Position numbers and translations under genes: made by a program. From the NCBI GenBank assembly GCA_028293625.1, contig JAQGOL010000016.1, positions 1 through 48,107 on the forward strand: a stretch of 48,107 bases of DNA, read 5' to 3'. The notes below the pieces were generated by a model. The model was not told the DNA's origin, searched no databases, and saw only the letters and a program-made list of their open reading frames with translations. This DNA comes from Chthoniobacteraceae bacterium (GTDB lineage: Bacteria > Verrucomicrobiota > Verrucomicrobiia > Chthoniobacterales > Chthoniobacteraceae). Shown in pieces: positions 6,697-23,021 of this stretch (position 1 is its first letter; each line of letters begins with the position of its first letter).

Positions 6697-7074
6697 ATGG
6701 CAGATACAAACGCACTTATCGAACAGCTCAGCGGTCTTACCGTTTTGGAAGTTTCCGCACTGGTCAAAGCACTTGAAGAGAAGTGGGGCGTCAGCGCCGC
6801 TGCTCCCGTGGCAGCTGCAGCCGGCCCAGCCGCTGGTCCCGCCGCCGTGGTGGAAGAGAAGACCGCTTTTGACGTGGTTCTTTTGGACATGGGTTCCAAC
6901 AAGATTGCCGTCATCAAAGAAGTGCGCGCTTGCGTAGCGGGCCTCGGTCTTGCCGAAGCCAAAGCACTCGTAGAAGGCGCGCCAAAGACCCTCAAAGAGG
7001 GCGTGACCAAGGAAGAAGCCGCCGAGATCAAGAAAAAGATCGAAGCAGCCGGCGCCAAAGTCGAGATCAAGTAG
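6697..7074 (+). CDS. rplL: 50S ribosomal protein L7/L12
   Basis: L7/L12 is the multicopy stalk protein that recruits and stimulates translational GTPases. The 125-residue sequence has the N-terminal dimerisation segment ([25 protein letters not shown]), an Ala/Pro/Gly hinge (about 32-50) and the globular C-terminal domain with [37 protein letters not shown] and the ending AGAKVEIK. One variation stands out: most homologues have 'GANKI' or 'GDKKI' where this has 'GSNKI'. It lies between rplJ and rpoB with spacers of 162 and 318 bases, both carrying hairpins. Confidence 0.97.
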   Translation: MADTNALIEQLSGLTVLEVSALVKALEEKWGVSAAAPVAAAAGPAAGPAAVVEEKTAFDVVLLDMGSNKIAVIKEVRACVAGLGLAEAKALVEGAPKTLKEGVTKEEAAEIKKKIEAAGAKVEIK

Positions 7075-7093
7075 TTCGATCAAACCGTTTCGA

Positions 7094-7125
7094 GCGTCCC
7101 GGCGAGGAATTTCCTTGCCGGACGC
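7094..7125 (+). promoter_or_regulatory. long hairpin after rplL
   Basis: GCGTCCCGGCGAGGAA (7094-7109) pairs with TTCCTTGCCGGACGC (7111-7125), a 15-bp stem with one bulged C and one G-U pair. It lies 20 bases after the rplL stop with no T-run. In other bacteria a partial terminator and an RNase site separate the highly expressed ribosomal genes from rpoBC; this hairpin is well placed for that role. Confidence 0.5.
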
Positions 7126-7222
7126 CGATTCGTGTTTGAAGTTAAAAGTCCCCCCCAATTCCGTGAGGTCCACCCTCCGGCGAGATTTTTGTTTATCGCG
7201 CCCACTATCGGACTGACATTTT

Positions 7223-7287
7223 AACGCAGGGACGCAGAAACGCAGAGGAGTTTTAAACCCTCTGCGTTTCCGCGCCTCTGCGTCTGT
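7223..7287. repeat. palindromic 'acgcagaggcgcagag'-type intergenic repeat
   Basis: The left arm AACGCAGGGACGCAGAAA.. (7223-7248) and right arm CCTCTGCGTTTCCGCG.. (7259-7285) are imperfect reverse complements over about 26 bases around a short AT-rich loop (AGTTTTAAAC). Each arm itself contains the motif ACGCAG/CTGCGT two to three times. Such palindromes recur between genes in many bacteria and look like small non-autonomous mobile or REP-like elements. Here one sits inside the rplL-rpoB spacer, so it is transcribed with the operon. Confidence 0.55.
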
Positions 7288-7392
7288 TTTCCCCGCGATC
7301 AGTAAGTCAAGTTTTTTTTCCGGCTCATCCCGTTCGCTGCGACGCGGGTTGAGTCATGAGCGAACCCCGCGCAGCATCGAGCACATACCGTC

Positions 7393-11187
<3,795 letters not shown>

Positions 11188-11210
11188 CTCCCAAAACCAG
11201 CTAACTACCT

Positions 11211-15326
<4,116 letters not shown>

Positions 15327-15351
15327 GCGCCTCGATTAAGTAAAACTCAAC

Positions 15352-15395
15352 AACGCCCGGCAGACATGCGTGTCTGCCGGGCGTTTTGTTTTTTT
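15352..15395 (+). terminator. intrinsic terminator of the rpoBC operon
   Basis: A perfect 15-bp stem, AACGCCCGGCAGACA (15352-15366) with TGTCTGCCGGGCGTT (15371-15385), closes on a TGCG loop and runs into TTGTTTTTTT. It sits between rpoC and the convergent DUF4139 gene. The T-run is on the plus strand, so it serves rpoC chiefly. Confidence 0.93.
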
Positions 15396-15401
15396 GGGCG
15401 G

Positions 15402-16826
15402 CTACCAAGTATATTTGACCGTGTAGGTCACTGTGGCTTCTTCGCCGGGTTTTACTGGGACTTTAAATTCGAGGGTTTGGGCATCCTTTTTCTCGAACTC
15501 CTGGCTCTTGGCGGTGATTGCCCAGTTTGGCCACCGGTAAAGATGCTCAACGACACGGATCTCCACCGGCTCTTTCTTGCGATTGCGTAATTTGATTTCG
15601 AAACTCTCCGTGGCGCGATGGTTATCCTCGTCGGCCGCGAAGTGGGTGCGGCGGTGTTCTCCCACAAGATCGAAGCTGTCGCCGACATAAAGGCGCACTG
15701 TTTCATCCTTTGGAGTATGACCAATTTCAGCTTCCCCGATGAACTCGAGTTGGCCACCGGTGTCCTGTTGGTAAAAACGAATCCGGCCTTTGGGTAGTGG
15801 AATGCCAAGATGATTGGCCTCGCTGTTCTTAAACTCGCGGAAAGTGGCAACTTTCTTTTTTGACGACGTGCCGTAATCGGGAACGTTCTGCTGGGCTGAC
15901 TCCACGGGTCCTTCGATATCCGCGCCATCGTAAACGTAAAAACGGTCGGCCTTGATACCGGCGGCGCGGCTGAACTCCACCTGCTTGGTCTCCTTGTCAT
16001 GAAGCGTCGTAGGCTGGGCAAGAGTGTAAAGGTGATATTCGTCGAAGGTTTTTTCGCTGACCTGCGGCTCGGGCGCGGCGGCGAACGCCTCCGCACGCCC
16101 CAGGGGTAAGCTTTTAGGCTGAATCTTGCCCACATCGCCCGCCATCAGCTTCACCTTTGCGTTTGTAAAGGTGGCGCCGCTTTCATTTTTCATGGTGATC
16201 CAGCCCGTTAAATCGAGCGCTCCGCCATTTTCCGGGGACACCACATTATAACTGGCTTCCCAACTGAAGCCGCTGCTCACATAGGCAAGCTCGGCGTTGA
16301 ACCTGGCTGCGGCAGGCGACTCAATCTTCCATGTGAGCGCCGGCTTAAGCTGCGAATCGTTGCCGAGCGAAGGGAAGCGCGGTTCGCCGGGCAGCGTGAA
16401 TTGCAGCTGGCCGTCTACTTCAATGATAGGCGCTATATTTTCCCCGCCGGGAACGTAACCGCTTCGAATGACCTTTCCCATGATGATACGGTCGGCCTTT
16501 TGCGGTTCCGGTTTGGCGAACGTAAGGGTTTGTCCCTCGAAAAGGGAGAGGAGCAGCACTTCGGAGACGGGATCGTTCCGGTAATTCTGTTCGAGAACAC
16601 GCAGGGCATTCTTTCCGGCCGGGTCGCGGAGAATCACGGAATCGGGCTCAACCAAAGCGGTCACACCGGCAAATCTCGCGTCATTCGTTCCGGCTTTGAG
16701 ATCAAGCGGCACGGTATCGCGCACGACCGCGAAGTTTTGGTTGTAAATAGTGAGAGCCGGGTCGGCGTTGCAAACTGTTATCGCAAGCACAAACACGCAG
16801 GTGCATAAAATCCGGGTAGGTTTCAT
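15402..16826 (-). CDS. secreted DUF4139 domain protein
   Basis: About 474 residues from the ATG at 16826, which begins a signal peptide (MKPTRILCTCVFVLAITVCNA); an ATG three codons earlier is possible. The mature part starts DPALTIYNQNFAVVRDTVPLDL, typical of DUF4139 proteins, and continues with predicted beta-rich segments (AELAYVSSGFSWEASYNVV, LDLTGWITMKNESGATF) to a C-terminal beta domain ending VTYTVKYTW. These proteins are exported and widespread in Gram-negative and PVC bacteria; their role is unknown. The gene stands alone between the rpoC terminator (convergent) and the adenosyltransferase (divergent). Confidence 0.8.
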   Translation of the reverse strand: MKPTRILCTCVFVLAITVCNADPALTIYNQNFAVVRDTVPLDLKAGTNDARFAGVTALVEPDSVILRDPAGKNALRVLEQNYRNDPVSEVLLLSLFEGQTLTFAKPEPQKADRIIMGKVIRSGYVPGGENIAPIIEVDGQLQFTLPGEPRFPSLGNDSQLKPALTWKIESPAAARFNAELAYVSSGFSWEASYNVVSPENGGALDLTGWITMKNESGATFTNAKVKLMAGDVGKIQPKSLPLGRAEAFAAAPEPQVSEKTFDEYHLYTLAQPTTLHDKETKQVEFSRAAGIKADRFYVYDGADIEGPVESAQQNVPDYGTSSKKKVATFREFKNSEANHLGIPLPKGRIRFYQQDTGGQLEFIGEAEIGHTPKDETVRLYVGDSFDLVGEHRRTHFAADEDNHRATESFEIKLRNRKKEPVEIRVVEHLYRWPNWAITAKSQEFEKKDAQTLEFKVPVKPGEEATVTYTVKYTW

Positions 16827-16974
16827 CAACGGCATTATCCAACGCTGTTAACCCACAGATCCACTGATTTGATTTTGAAGCGGATGATTTGAAGGCAGAG
16901 TGCCGCGCGGGAAGATCGTGAAATCGGGTGCAAAGGCGCTTTCCGCCTTTTGTTGGGCCCGCTACAACGCGGCC

Positions 16975-17517
16975 ATGTCCATTGCCACAAAGACCGGAGA
17001 TAACGGCAGCACCGCGCTCATGTATGGTCGGCGGGTTTCAAAGACCGATCCGCGCATCGTCGCCAATGGCGCTTGCGACGAACTGAATGCCGCGCTCGGC
17101 ATGGTGCGCGCTTTTTGCGAGGAGAGCTTTGTGACCGCACCGCTCTTTGAAGTGCAAAAAGAGCTGGTGACCCTGATGGGCGAGTTGGCGGTCGATACGG
17201 CGGATCGGGAACGCTACACGGCGGGTGGATATGAGTTTATCACGGCGGCAATGGTCGACCGCCTGACGGGTTACATTGATGACCTTGAAAAAAATCACCG
17301 GATCAGTTTCAAACATTGGGCCACGCCCGGGGCGACCCGGGAAAGCGCTCTGCTCGATGTGGCCCGCACCGTTTGCCGGCGGGCGGAACGGGCAGTGGTG
17401 GAGCTTGGGGAAAAAGGGTATCCGGTGAATGCGGAGAGTGTCAGATACCTGAACCGACTTTCGGATCTCTGCTGGCTTTATGCGCGGTTTGTTGAGACGA
17501 AAGCGGGCGTGGCGTAA
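16975..17517 (+). CDS. PduO-type cob(I)alamin adenosyltransferase
   Basis: Transfers the adenosyl group of ATP to cob(I)alamin to make coenzyme B12. The 180 residues form the expected four- to five-helix bundle with the family motifs SIATKTGDNGSTALMYG (ATP-binding N-terminus), DELNAALGMVR, ATPGATRESALLDVARTVCRRAERAVV (active-site helix with conserved Arg and Glu) and YLNRLSDLCWLYAR. The frame is open upstream to 16900, but MSIATKTGD at 16975 is the family start. No other B12 gene is in the window, which suggests salvage or use by a distant mutase. It is monocistronic here. Confidence 0.93.
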   Translation: MSIATKTGDNGSTALMYGRRVSKTDPRIVANGACDELNAALGMVRAFCEESFVTAPLFEVQKELVTLMGELAVDTADRERYTAGGYEFITAAMVDRLTGYIDDLEKNHRISFKHWATPGATRESALLDVARTVCRRAERAVVELGEKGYPVNAESVRYLNRLSDLCWLYARFVETKAGVA

Positions 17518-17593
17518 AAAAGGAGCGATTAAGGTTGTGGGGCGGGAGGAAGACACTTGCGCGAATCGGGACTTCGCGCACCATAGGCGTTGA

Positions 17594-19651
17594 ATGAAAT
17601 TCCCCCCGTTTTTTGCCCTGTTGCTGGCGCTTTTAACCGGAAGCATTTCGGCCCTGGCAATTTCCGCACCGACCATTCTCGATGCCTCGGTGAGTTTGAA
17701 TGACGGGGCGGGAAAGCTCTTTTTAAACGCCACGGTGAAGCCCAACGAAGGCTTAACGAAGGTCAAGTTTAGTTATGGCCAGGAGGGGAGTTCGAAATAC
17801 GAAGCGACTACCGAAGAAAAAATCGTCACTGGCGATTCGGATCCGGACGGAGTTGGGAGCAAGGTTTCCACACAGATAACCGGCTTGATCGGCGGGAAAA
17901 AATACCGGTTTAAAGTGATCGCGACCAATGCGGCCGGGGCTGTTTCCAGCACGGAGTTTAATTTCACCGACGCAATCCATGCTTATCAGCCGGCGATTAC
18001 CGCGGAGGCCGCCAGGGTGACGAGCGGTACGGAGGCAATAGTCGGTGCGACGCTTACGGGAAACGGCAGTGAGAATTACACGGTCGATTTTGTTTATGGC
18101 CTCTCGGAGGCAGCTTTGGATCAGATCGTATCCGGTGGAGCGGTCGAGAAAGACGCCGTTGGACAAAAAATCGTGGTCACACTCGGTAATATGGAAACGA
18201 CCGGGAAGCCGCCGCTCACTCGTGAAACCACTTACTTTTACCGGATCGTCCTGAAGCTGAACGGCGTGCCCGCCGATACCCTGCCACATGCGGGGCAGGT
18301 TCCCGGCAATGCGACGGCGTTTACATTTAAGACGACCAACCATGCGCCTGTTACCAAGGACATTACGCTTGTCCTGCTTAACCTCAGTCCAGTGGTGGTT
18401 GATGTCCTTAAGAATAACAAAACGGATCAGGATGGCGATACCATCCGGCTGGCTGCAATCGCGCTCGCTCCTTCCCACGGCACGGCAGTCGTTCGCGGCA
18501 AGACGATCCTTTATACGCCGGGAGCGGATTTTATCGGCACCGATTTGTTTAGCTATTCTGTCGAGGACGGCCGGGAAGGGGTATCTGTTGGAAACGTCAT
18601 TGTCCGCAGTGCCCGGGCGGCGGTGAAAGGGCGGCAATCCGCGTTCATCACGGATTCATCAGGCAAAAATGTGGGAATGGTCCGGCTGCAAGTGGGCGTG
18701 AATGGAGCCTTTAGCGGTAAAGTGGAGATCAAAGGGAAGAGCTATCAGGTCGTCGGGGAGTTTGATGCCGAAGGGCGGTTCCACGGCAGGGCCGAAGGAG
18801 AGGACGGCACTCTTGAGATCAGTTTCGGTGTGGCGGTCGCGGGCGACGGATCAACTTTGACCGGGTCGTTCGGCGGCGGCCAATGGAGTGCTTCCTCATC
18901 GCTGACTCCTATCAGCGCGGAGAAGCAGGTGGAGCTTGCGGGCCGATATACCTTGGAATTGCCGGCAGGCTCCGTTGCGACGCCCATCACGACAGAAGTC
19001 GGCGTGGACGTTACTGACACCCCTGCCACGACCACCGCGGCGGCGGGTTGGGCGGTAATCAAACTCAACGAGTCGGGCGAGGCCCGGATCAAAGGAAAAA
19101 CCAGCGATGGTGAGTCGTTTTCCACGCGCGCCGTCCTTGGTGGGACCAGCGAGGCGCCGACCTTGAACTTCTACGCGGTCCGGGATCGGGACGAACTTTC
19201 AAGTGTTCTAATGCTGGGAGAAACCGTCACGGGGAGTGTTGTCGTATCCGGCCATGGAGATGACCAGACGATTGCGGTGGACGGCGCGCCGTATCATCCG
19301 CCGCAGGACCGTGGCCGGGTGCTTGAGACGGCGGAGAACGAAGGCAAATTAGGCACCATCACTATCACCGGGCCGGATGGCGGCCCTGTGACCCACGCGC
19401 TGCGGTTCAGCAAAGAGAACAAGATTGAAGTGCTCGATGCAAACGGGGATGGACTCAGCCTGAAAGTCGATAAGGATTCGCTGAAGTTCATCGGCAAAAT
19501 CCGGCCCAGCGATTTCAGTGATGATCGTGAAAAGATCAGCGGTGTATTTATTCAAAGCAAAGGAACCGGACGCGGCCAGGCGCATGGGGACGATGGAGTC
19601 CGCCGGGTGGAAATCATGTTGACGCCGACGCGGGCCAGCACGACGCCGTAG
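17594..19651 (+). CDS. large exported protein with FN3-like and cadherin/Ig-like domains
   Basis: A 685-residue protein with a signal peptide (MKFPPFFALLLALLTGSISALA, cleavage near 22-24). Then come two FN3-like beta domains (about 25-110 and 115-215; GLIGGKKYRFKVIATNAAGA is typical). A cadherin/Ig-like repeat follows at about 220-320 (VVVDVLKNNKTDQDGDTI, ILYTPGADFIGTDLFSY). The C-terminal half (about 330-685) is Gly-rich beta sequence with no family I recognise; its pattern GSFGGGQWSASSS resembles domains of PVC exported proteins. No membrane anchor or sorting signal is seen at the end. It probably acts in the periplasm or on the cell surface. No operon partner is evident. Confidence 0.75.
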   Translation: MKFPPFFALLLALLTGSISALAISAPTILDASVSLNDGAGKLFLNATVKPNEGLTKVKFSYGQEGSSKYEATTEEKIVTGDSDPDGVGSKVSTQITGLIGGKKYRFKVIATNAAGAVSSTEFNFTDAIHAYQPAITAEAARVTSGTEAIVGATLTGNGSENYTVDFVYGLSEAALDQIVSGGAVEKDAVGQKIVVTLGNMETTGKPPLTRETTYFYRIVLKLNGVPADTLPHAGQVPGNATAFTFKTTNHAPVTKDITLVLLNLSPVVVDVLKNNKTDQDGDTIRLAAIALAPSHGTAVVRGKTILYTPGADFIGTDLFSYSVEDGREGVSVGNVIVRSARAAVKGRQSAFITDSSGKNVGMVRLQVGVNGAFSGKVEIKGKSYQVVGEFDAEGRFHGRAEGEDGTLEISFGVAVAGDGSTLTGSFGGGQWSASSSLTPISAEKQVELAGRYTLELPAGSVATPITTEVGVDVTDTPATTTAAAGWAVIKLNESGEARIKGKTSDGESFSTRAVLGGTSEAPTLNFYAVRDRDELSSVLMLGETVTGSVVVSGHGDDQTIAVDGAPYHPPQDRGRVLETAENEGKLGTITITGPDGGPVTHALRFSKENKIEVLDANGDGLSLKVDKDSLKFIGKIRPSDFSDDREKISGVFIQSKGTGRGQAHGDDGVRRVEIMLTPTRASTTP

Positions 19652-19762
19652 ATGCACCAACGCCCTTGAAATTTTTCTTATTAAATTGGCAAATTGCCCC
19701 TTGCATCGGGTTTAAACCTGAGGCAAGCTTCGCGCCCTTTTCCAAAAAGCACGCCCATACTT

Positions 19763-20488
19763 ATGTCCACTGAATTGATGACGGAACTTCTCGAAGCTGG
19801 GGTCCACTTTGGCCACCAAACCAAACGCTGGAACCCGAAGATGAAGCCTTTCATTTTCGAGAAGCGCAACGCCATCTACATCATCGATCTGGGAGCCACT
19901 GTGCGCCAGCTCGACGGTGCGACCAAGTTTTTAGGCGATGTCGCGGCTCGGAACGGAAAGATTCTCTTTGTCGGCTGCAAAAAACAAGCGCAGGAAGCTG
20001 TGAAGGAAGCCGCCCAGGCTTGCGGACAGTTTTACGTCAACCAGCGCTGGCTGGGTGGCACGCTCACCAATTTGCAGACCATCCGCAAAAGCATCGCACG
20101 CCTTAAATACATCGAAGAGATCGAGAAAAACCCGATCTTCAGCAAGATGGGCAAAAAGGAACTCGCCGCGATGGGTCGTGAGGGCGAAAAGCTCAAGCGT
20201 AACCTAGAAGGCATCCGCAGCATGGAGAAGCTTCCTGACGTGATGGTTGTCATCGATACCACCCGCGAAGCGATCGCCGTTGCTGAAGCCAAGCGCCTCA
20301 AAATCCCTATCGTCGCCATTGTCGACACCAACGCCAACCCGGAGCTGATCGATTACCCGATCGCAGGAAACGACGACGCCATCCGCGCGATCCGTATCAT
20401 CCTGCAGAAGGTGGTCGATGCGATCGTCACCGGCAGCGGCACCGTGGCTCGCAAAGAGCAGCCGTCCCTGACTGGCGTCAGCGAATAA
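19763..20488 (+). CDS. rpsB: 30S ribosomal protein S2
   Basis: S2 joins late in 30S assembly and helps bind S1. The protein is 241 residues from the ATG at 19763, starting [27 protein letters not shown], a textbook S2 N-terminus. Other markers are [18 protein letters not shown], the coiled-coil insert, [20 protein letters not shown] and [20 protein letters not shown]. The open frame extends upstream to 19694 but that part is not S2-like. tsf follows after a hairpin, the usual rpsB-tsf pairing. Confidence 0.98.
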   Translation: MSTELMTELLEAGVHFGHQTKRWNPKMKPFIFEKRNAIYIIDLGATVRQLDGATKFLGDVAARNGKILFVGCKKQAQEAVKEAAQACGQFYVNQRWLGGTLTNLQTIRKSIARLKYIEEIEKNPIFSKMGKKELAAMGREGEKLKRNLEGIRSMEKLPDVMVVIDTTREAIAVAEAKRLKIPIVAIVDTNANPELIDYPIAGNDDAIRAIRIILQKVVDAIVTGSGTVARKEQPSLTGVSE

Positions 20489-20513
20489 CGCCCTAATCAG
20501 TCTCAAAACCTTT

Positions 20514-20552
20514 ACAGAGACGAGGGCATGCCGCTCTCGTCTCTGTTTTTTT
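20514..20552 (+). terminator. intrinsic terminator or attenuator between rpsB and tsf
   Basis: ACAGAGACGAG (20514-20524) pairs with CTCGTCTCTGT (20535-20545), followed by a run of seven T. It is 23 bases before the tsf ATG. In enterobacteria a partial terminator at the same place lowers tsf relative to rpsB; a similar role is likely here. Confidence 0.85.
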
Positions 20553-20574
20553 CAAACCTAAGCTAAATAATTCC

Positions 20575-21426
20575 ATGAGCACCACTGTTGTCATCGATGC
20601 CCAACTCGTCAAAACGCTCCGCGAAAAGACCAATGCAGGCCTGATGGAGTGCAAACGCGCCCTGGCCGAAACCAATGGCGATATTGAAGCGGCCATTGAC
20701 GTCCTTCGCAAAAAAGGCGGCGCCAATGCCATCAAGAAGGGTGATCGCGAAGCCAAAGACGGTGTCATTGCCCAAGCCATTTTGTCCGGTGCCAAGGTTG
20801 GCGTTTTGGTTGAGATCAACTGCGAAACCGATTTCGTGGCGAAGAACGACGGATTCAAAGCATTCTGCGATGAAGTAGCCCGCAAGATTGCCGAACAGCC
20901 TGATGCGGATCTCGAAGCGGATCGCGTTGCCATCGTGCAGAAGATCGGCGAGAACGTCCGCATCCGCCGTCATCAGCGCACCGAAGTCAAAGATAACGGC
21001 TTGGTAGCTGCTTACATCCACACCGGCGGAAAAGTCGGCGTTCTGGTGGAAGTGGGCGCGGATAAGGATGGCACGGCGCAGAACGACGATTTCAAGCAGC
21101 TCGTTCGCGACATCACTCTGCAGATCGCGGCTGCTTACCCGATCAGCGTCGATCGTTCGGCTGTGCCGGCGGCGCTCGTGGAGCGTGAGCGTGAAGTTTA
21201 CCGCGGCCAGGTGCCTCCGGGCAAACCGGCGAACATCGTTGAGAAAATCATCGATGGTAAAATGGATAAATTCTACAGCCAATCGTGCCTTCTGGATCAG
21301 GCGTTCATCAAGAACCCCGATCTGACCGTCCGCCAATTGCTTGAAGAAAAGAGCAAGGCGCTCGGCGAGAACCTCTCGATCCGCAGCTTCACCCGCTACA
21401 TGGTGGGCCAAGAGATTTCAGCGTAA
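20575..21426 (+). CDS. tsf: translation elongation factor Ts
   Basis: EF-Ts recycles EF-Tu by exchanging GDP for GTP. The 283 residues contain the N-terminal UBA-like domain with LVKTLREKTNAGLMECKRALAE, the TDF motif that contacts EF-Tu (ETDFVAKNDGF), and the C-terminal core with the second family signature (GGKVGVLVEVGADKD). The C-terminus LSIRSFTRYMVGQEISA fits. It starts ATG AGC ACC with no clear Shine-Dalgarno. The pyrH gene that often follows is replaced by pyrD here. Confidence 0.97.
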   Translation: MSTTVVIDAQLVKTLREKTNAGLMECKRALAETNGDIEAAIDVLRKKGGANAIKKGDREAKDGVIAQAILSGAKVGVLVEINCETDFVAKNDGFKAFCDEVARKIAEQPDADLEADRVAIVQKIGENVRIRRHQRTEVKDNGLVAAYIHTGGKVGVLVEVGADKDGTAQNDDFKQLVRDITLQIAAAYPISVDRSAVPAALVEREREVYRGQVPPGKPANIVEKIIDGKMDKFYSQSCLLDQAFIKNPDLTVRQLLEEKSKALGENLSIRSFTRYMVGQEISA

Positions 21427-21448
21427 GAATTAGCTCATAGCAGTTTTT

Positions 21449-21490
21449 AAAAGCCGGAGGCAGAAATGCTTCCGGCTTTTTGTTTTCCAA
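21449..21490 (+). terminator. intrinsic terminator after tsf
   Basis: AAAAGCCGGAGGCA (21449-21462) pairs with TGCTTCCGGCTTTT (21467-21480) with a single G-U wobble, closed by a GAAA tetraloop, and runs into TTTTTTGTTTT. It is a strong Rho-independent terminator 22 bases after the tsf stop. Confidence 0.92.
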
Positions 21491-21651
21491 CCAGGCGCCG
21501 GGGTTCCAAAACATCGGCGCACGTGGGTTGAGTTGCCATTCAGGCGCTTTGGCCTGTGCAAACGGAAAGGCAGTGCGATTACGATTCAGAAAAAGAGAAA
21601 TCAGTCTGCGCTTCCGAAACAGAAGGCAGCCTGCAACCTTGTACGCTGAAT

Positions 21652-22665
21652 ATGCCTGCCTCGTTTTATAAGCAATTCCTTCGGCCGCTCCTTTTTTCCG
21701 TCGACGCCGAACACGTGCATCACCTGGCAATGGGGGCACTGGCCGCGGGTGGTCCGCTTCTTCATAAACTTAAACCGGCGCACGATCGCCGCCTCGAACG
21801 GACCGTTTTCGGAGTCCGTTTTCCCAACCCGGTCGGGTTGGCCGCCGGATTTGATAAAAACGCGGTCGCCCTTCCAGCCTGGGAAATGCTCGGATTCGGT
21901 TTCGCCGAGGTAGGCACGATCACTGGCCGCGCGCAACCTGGCAATCCGAAGCCGCGCATTTTCCGGGTCCCTGAAATTGGAGGACTGATCAACCGGCTCG
22001 GATTTAACAACGATGGGGCCGACGCCGTGGCCGTGCGATTGCGCCGCCTGCAGAACGCTGGCCGCTGGCCGCATATCCCCGTCGGGATCAATCTGGGAAA
22101 ATCGAAAGTGACGCCCATTGAAGAAGCGACCAGTGATTATCTGCTTTCATTTGAACGGCTGCATCACTTTGGCGATTACTTTGTTCTTAACATCAGTTCG
22201 CCCAATACCCCCAACCTTCGCAGTCTCCAGGATAGTGCCGCACTCGATGAACTCCTCGGCACCATCCAGCGGCGCAACACGGATCGGCGTCCGCTTCTGA
22301 TCAAAATCGCGCCCGACCTCGAGTGGGAGCCGATTGAGGAAATCATTGCCCTCGCCAAGGAGCATAAGCTGGCCGGTATCATTGCCACCAACACCACCGT
22401 CGATCATTCCCAGGTGCCGGTGTCGCGGCGTCAGCAAGGCGGTCTTAGCGGGCGTCCGTTAAGGGAGCGTTCAACGCAGATTGTCCGCTTTATTGCCGAG
22501 CGGACTTCCCTGCCAGTTATTGCAGTCGGCGGCGTTTTCAGTGCCGACGACGCGCTTGAGAAATTCGATGCCGGCGCCTTGTTGATCCAGCTTTACACAG
22601 GATTTATTTACCAGGGGCCACGGCTTATCCGCGAAATTTGCCAGGCGTTGCTGATGCGCCAGTAG
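21652..22665 (+). CDS. pyrD: dihydroorotate dehydrogenase (quinone), class 2
   Basis: Oxidises dihydroorotate to orotate in pyrimidine synthesis, passing electrons to the quinone pool at the inner membrane. From the ATG at 21652 it is 337 residues: an N-terminal membrane-associating helix region (FYKQFLRPLLFSVDAEHVHHLA), then the FMN barrel with NPVGLAAGFDKNA, EVGTITGRAQPGNPKPR, GFNNDGADAV, NISSPNTPNLRSLQD (catalytic Ser of class 2), IIATNTTVDHSQ and VIAVGGVFSADDALEK. The N-terminal helix and catalytic Ser mark class 2. The frame is open 32 codons further upstream, but those residues are Cys/Glu-rich and unlike PyrD. Quinone use agrees with mqnC in the same window. Confidence 0.96.
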   Translation: MPASFYKQFLRPLLFSVDAEHVHHLAMGALAAGGPLLHKLKPAHDRRLERTVFGVRFPNPVGLAAGFDKNAVALPAWEMLGFGFAEVGTITGRAQPGNPKPRIFRVPEIGGLINRLGFNNDGADAVAVRLRRLQNAGRWPHIPVGINLGKSKVTPIEEATSDYLLSFERLHHFGDYFVLNISSPNTPNLRSLQDSAALDELLGTIQRRNTDRRPLLIKIAPDLEWEPIEEIIALAKEHKLAGIIATNTTVDHSQVPVSRRQQGGLSGRPLRERSTQIVRFIAERTSLPVIAVGGVFSADDALEKFDAGALLIQLYTGFIYQGPRLIREICQALLMRQ

Positions 22666-23021
22666 CTTTGTTTGCCATGTAAAAATAGAAAATGGGCCGA
22701 ATCCTTTTCGGGCCTATGGATTCGGTAAAAAACCGATTGTACGTGCTCTCCGCGGCTCATTTTGCGCCGGTCGCCGAAGTTCCAATACCTGAGCACATTG
22801 AGGCAAACCGAGTGTTTTTGCGTTTACCCATCGGGTCGAATTCATTATCACTCCCGCCCTGTATGTTTGGGGCCGCTGATCTTCTGCTGATCACGGTTTC
22901 CCCCGGACTTGCCGATCTTGAAGAACCTTCTTTGCGTTATTGATCCACTAAACGCAATGCACCGATTTGTTAGCCATAGTGTTCTCCTACACCCTTTTAA
23001 GTTGTCGGTTATCCCTGAATT
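22666..23021. other. intergenic region with one inverted repeat
   Basis: In these 356 bases I see CCGAATCC (22697-22704) and GGATTCGG (22718-22725), a perfect 8-bp hairpin after pyrD without a T-run, and otherwise AT-richer sequence leading to the giant gene. An 83-codon plus frame (22692-22943) has no family resemblance and its ATG adjoins the hairpin; I do not call it. A promoter for the giant gene should lie in the last 150 bases, but I cannot pick a convincing one. Confidence 0.4.

Noticed and set aside
22692-22943. 83-codon plus frame between pyrD and the giant gene
   Set aside because: Its start lies beside a hairpin, it has no ribosome site, no family resemblance and no context.
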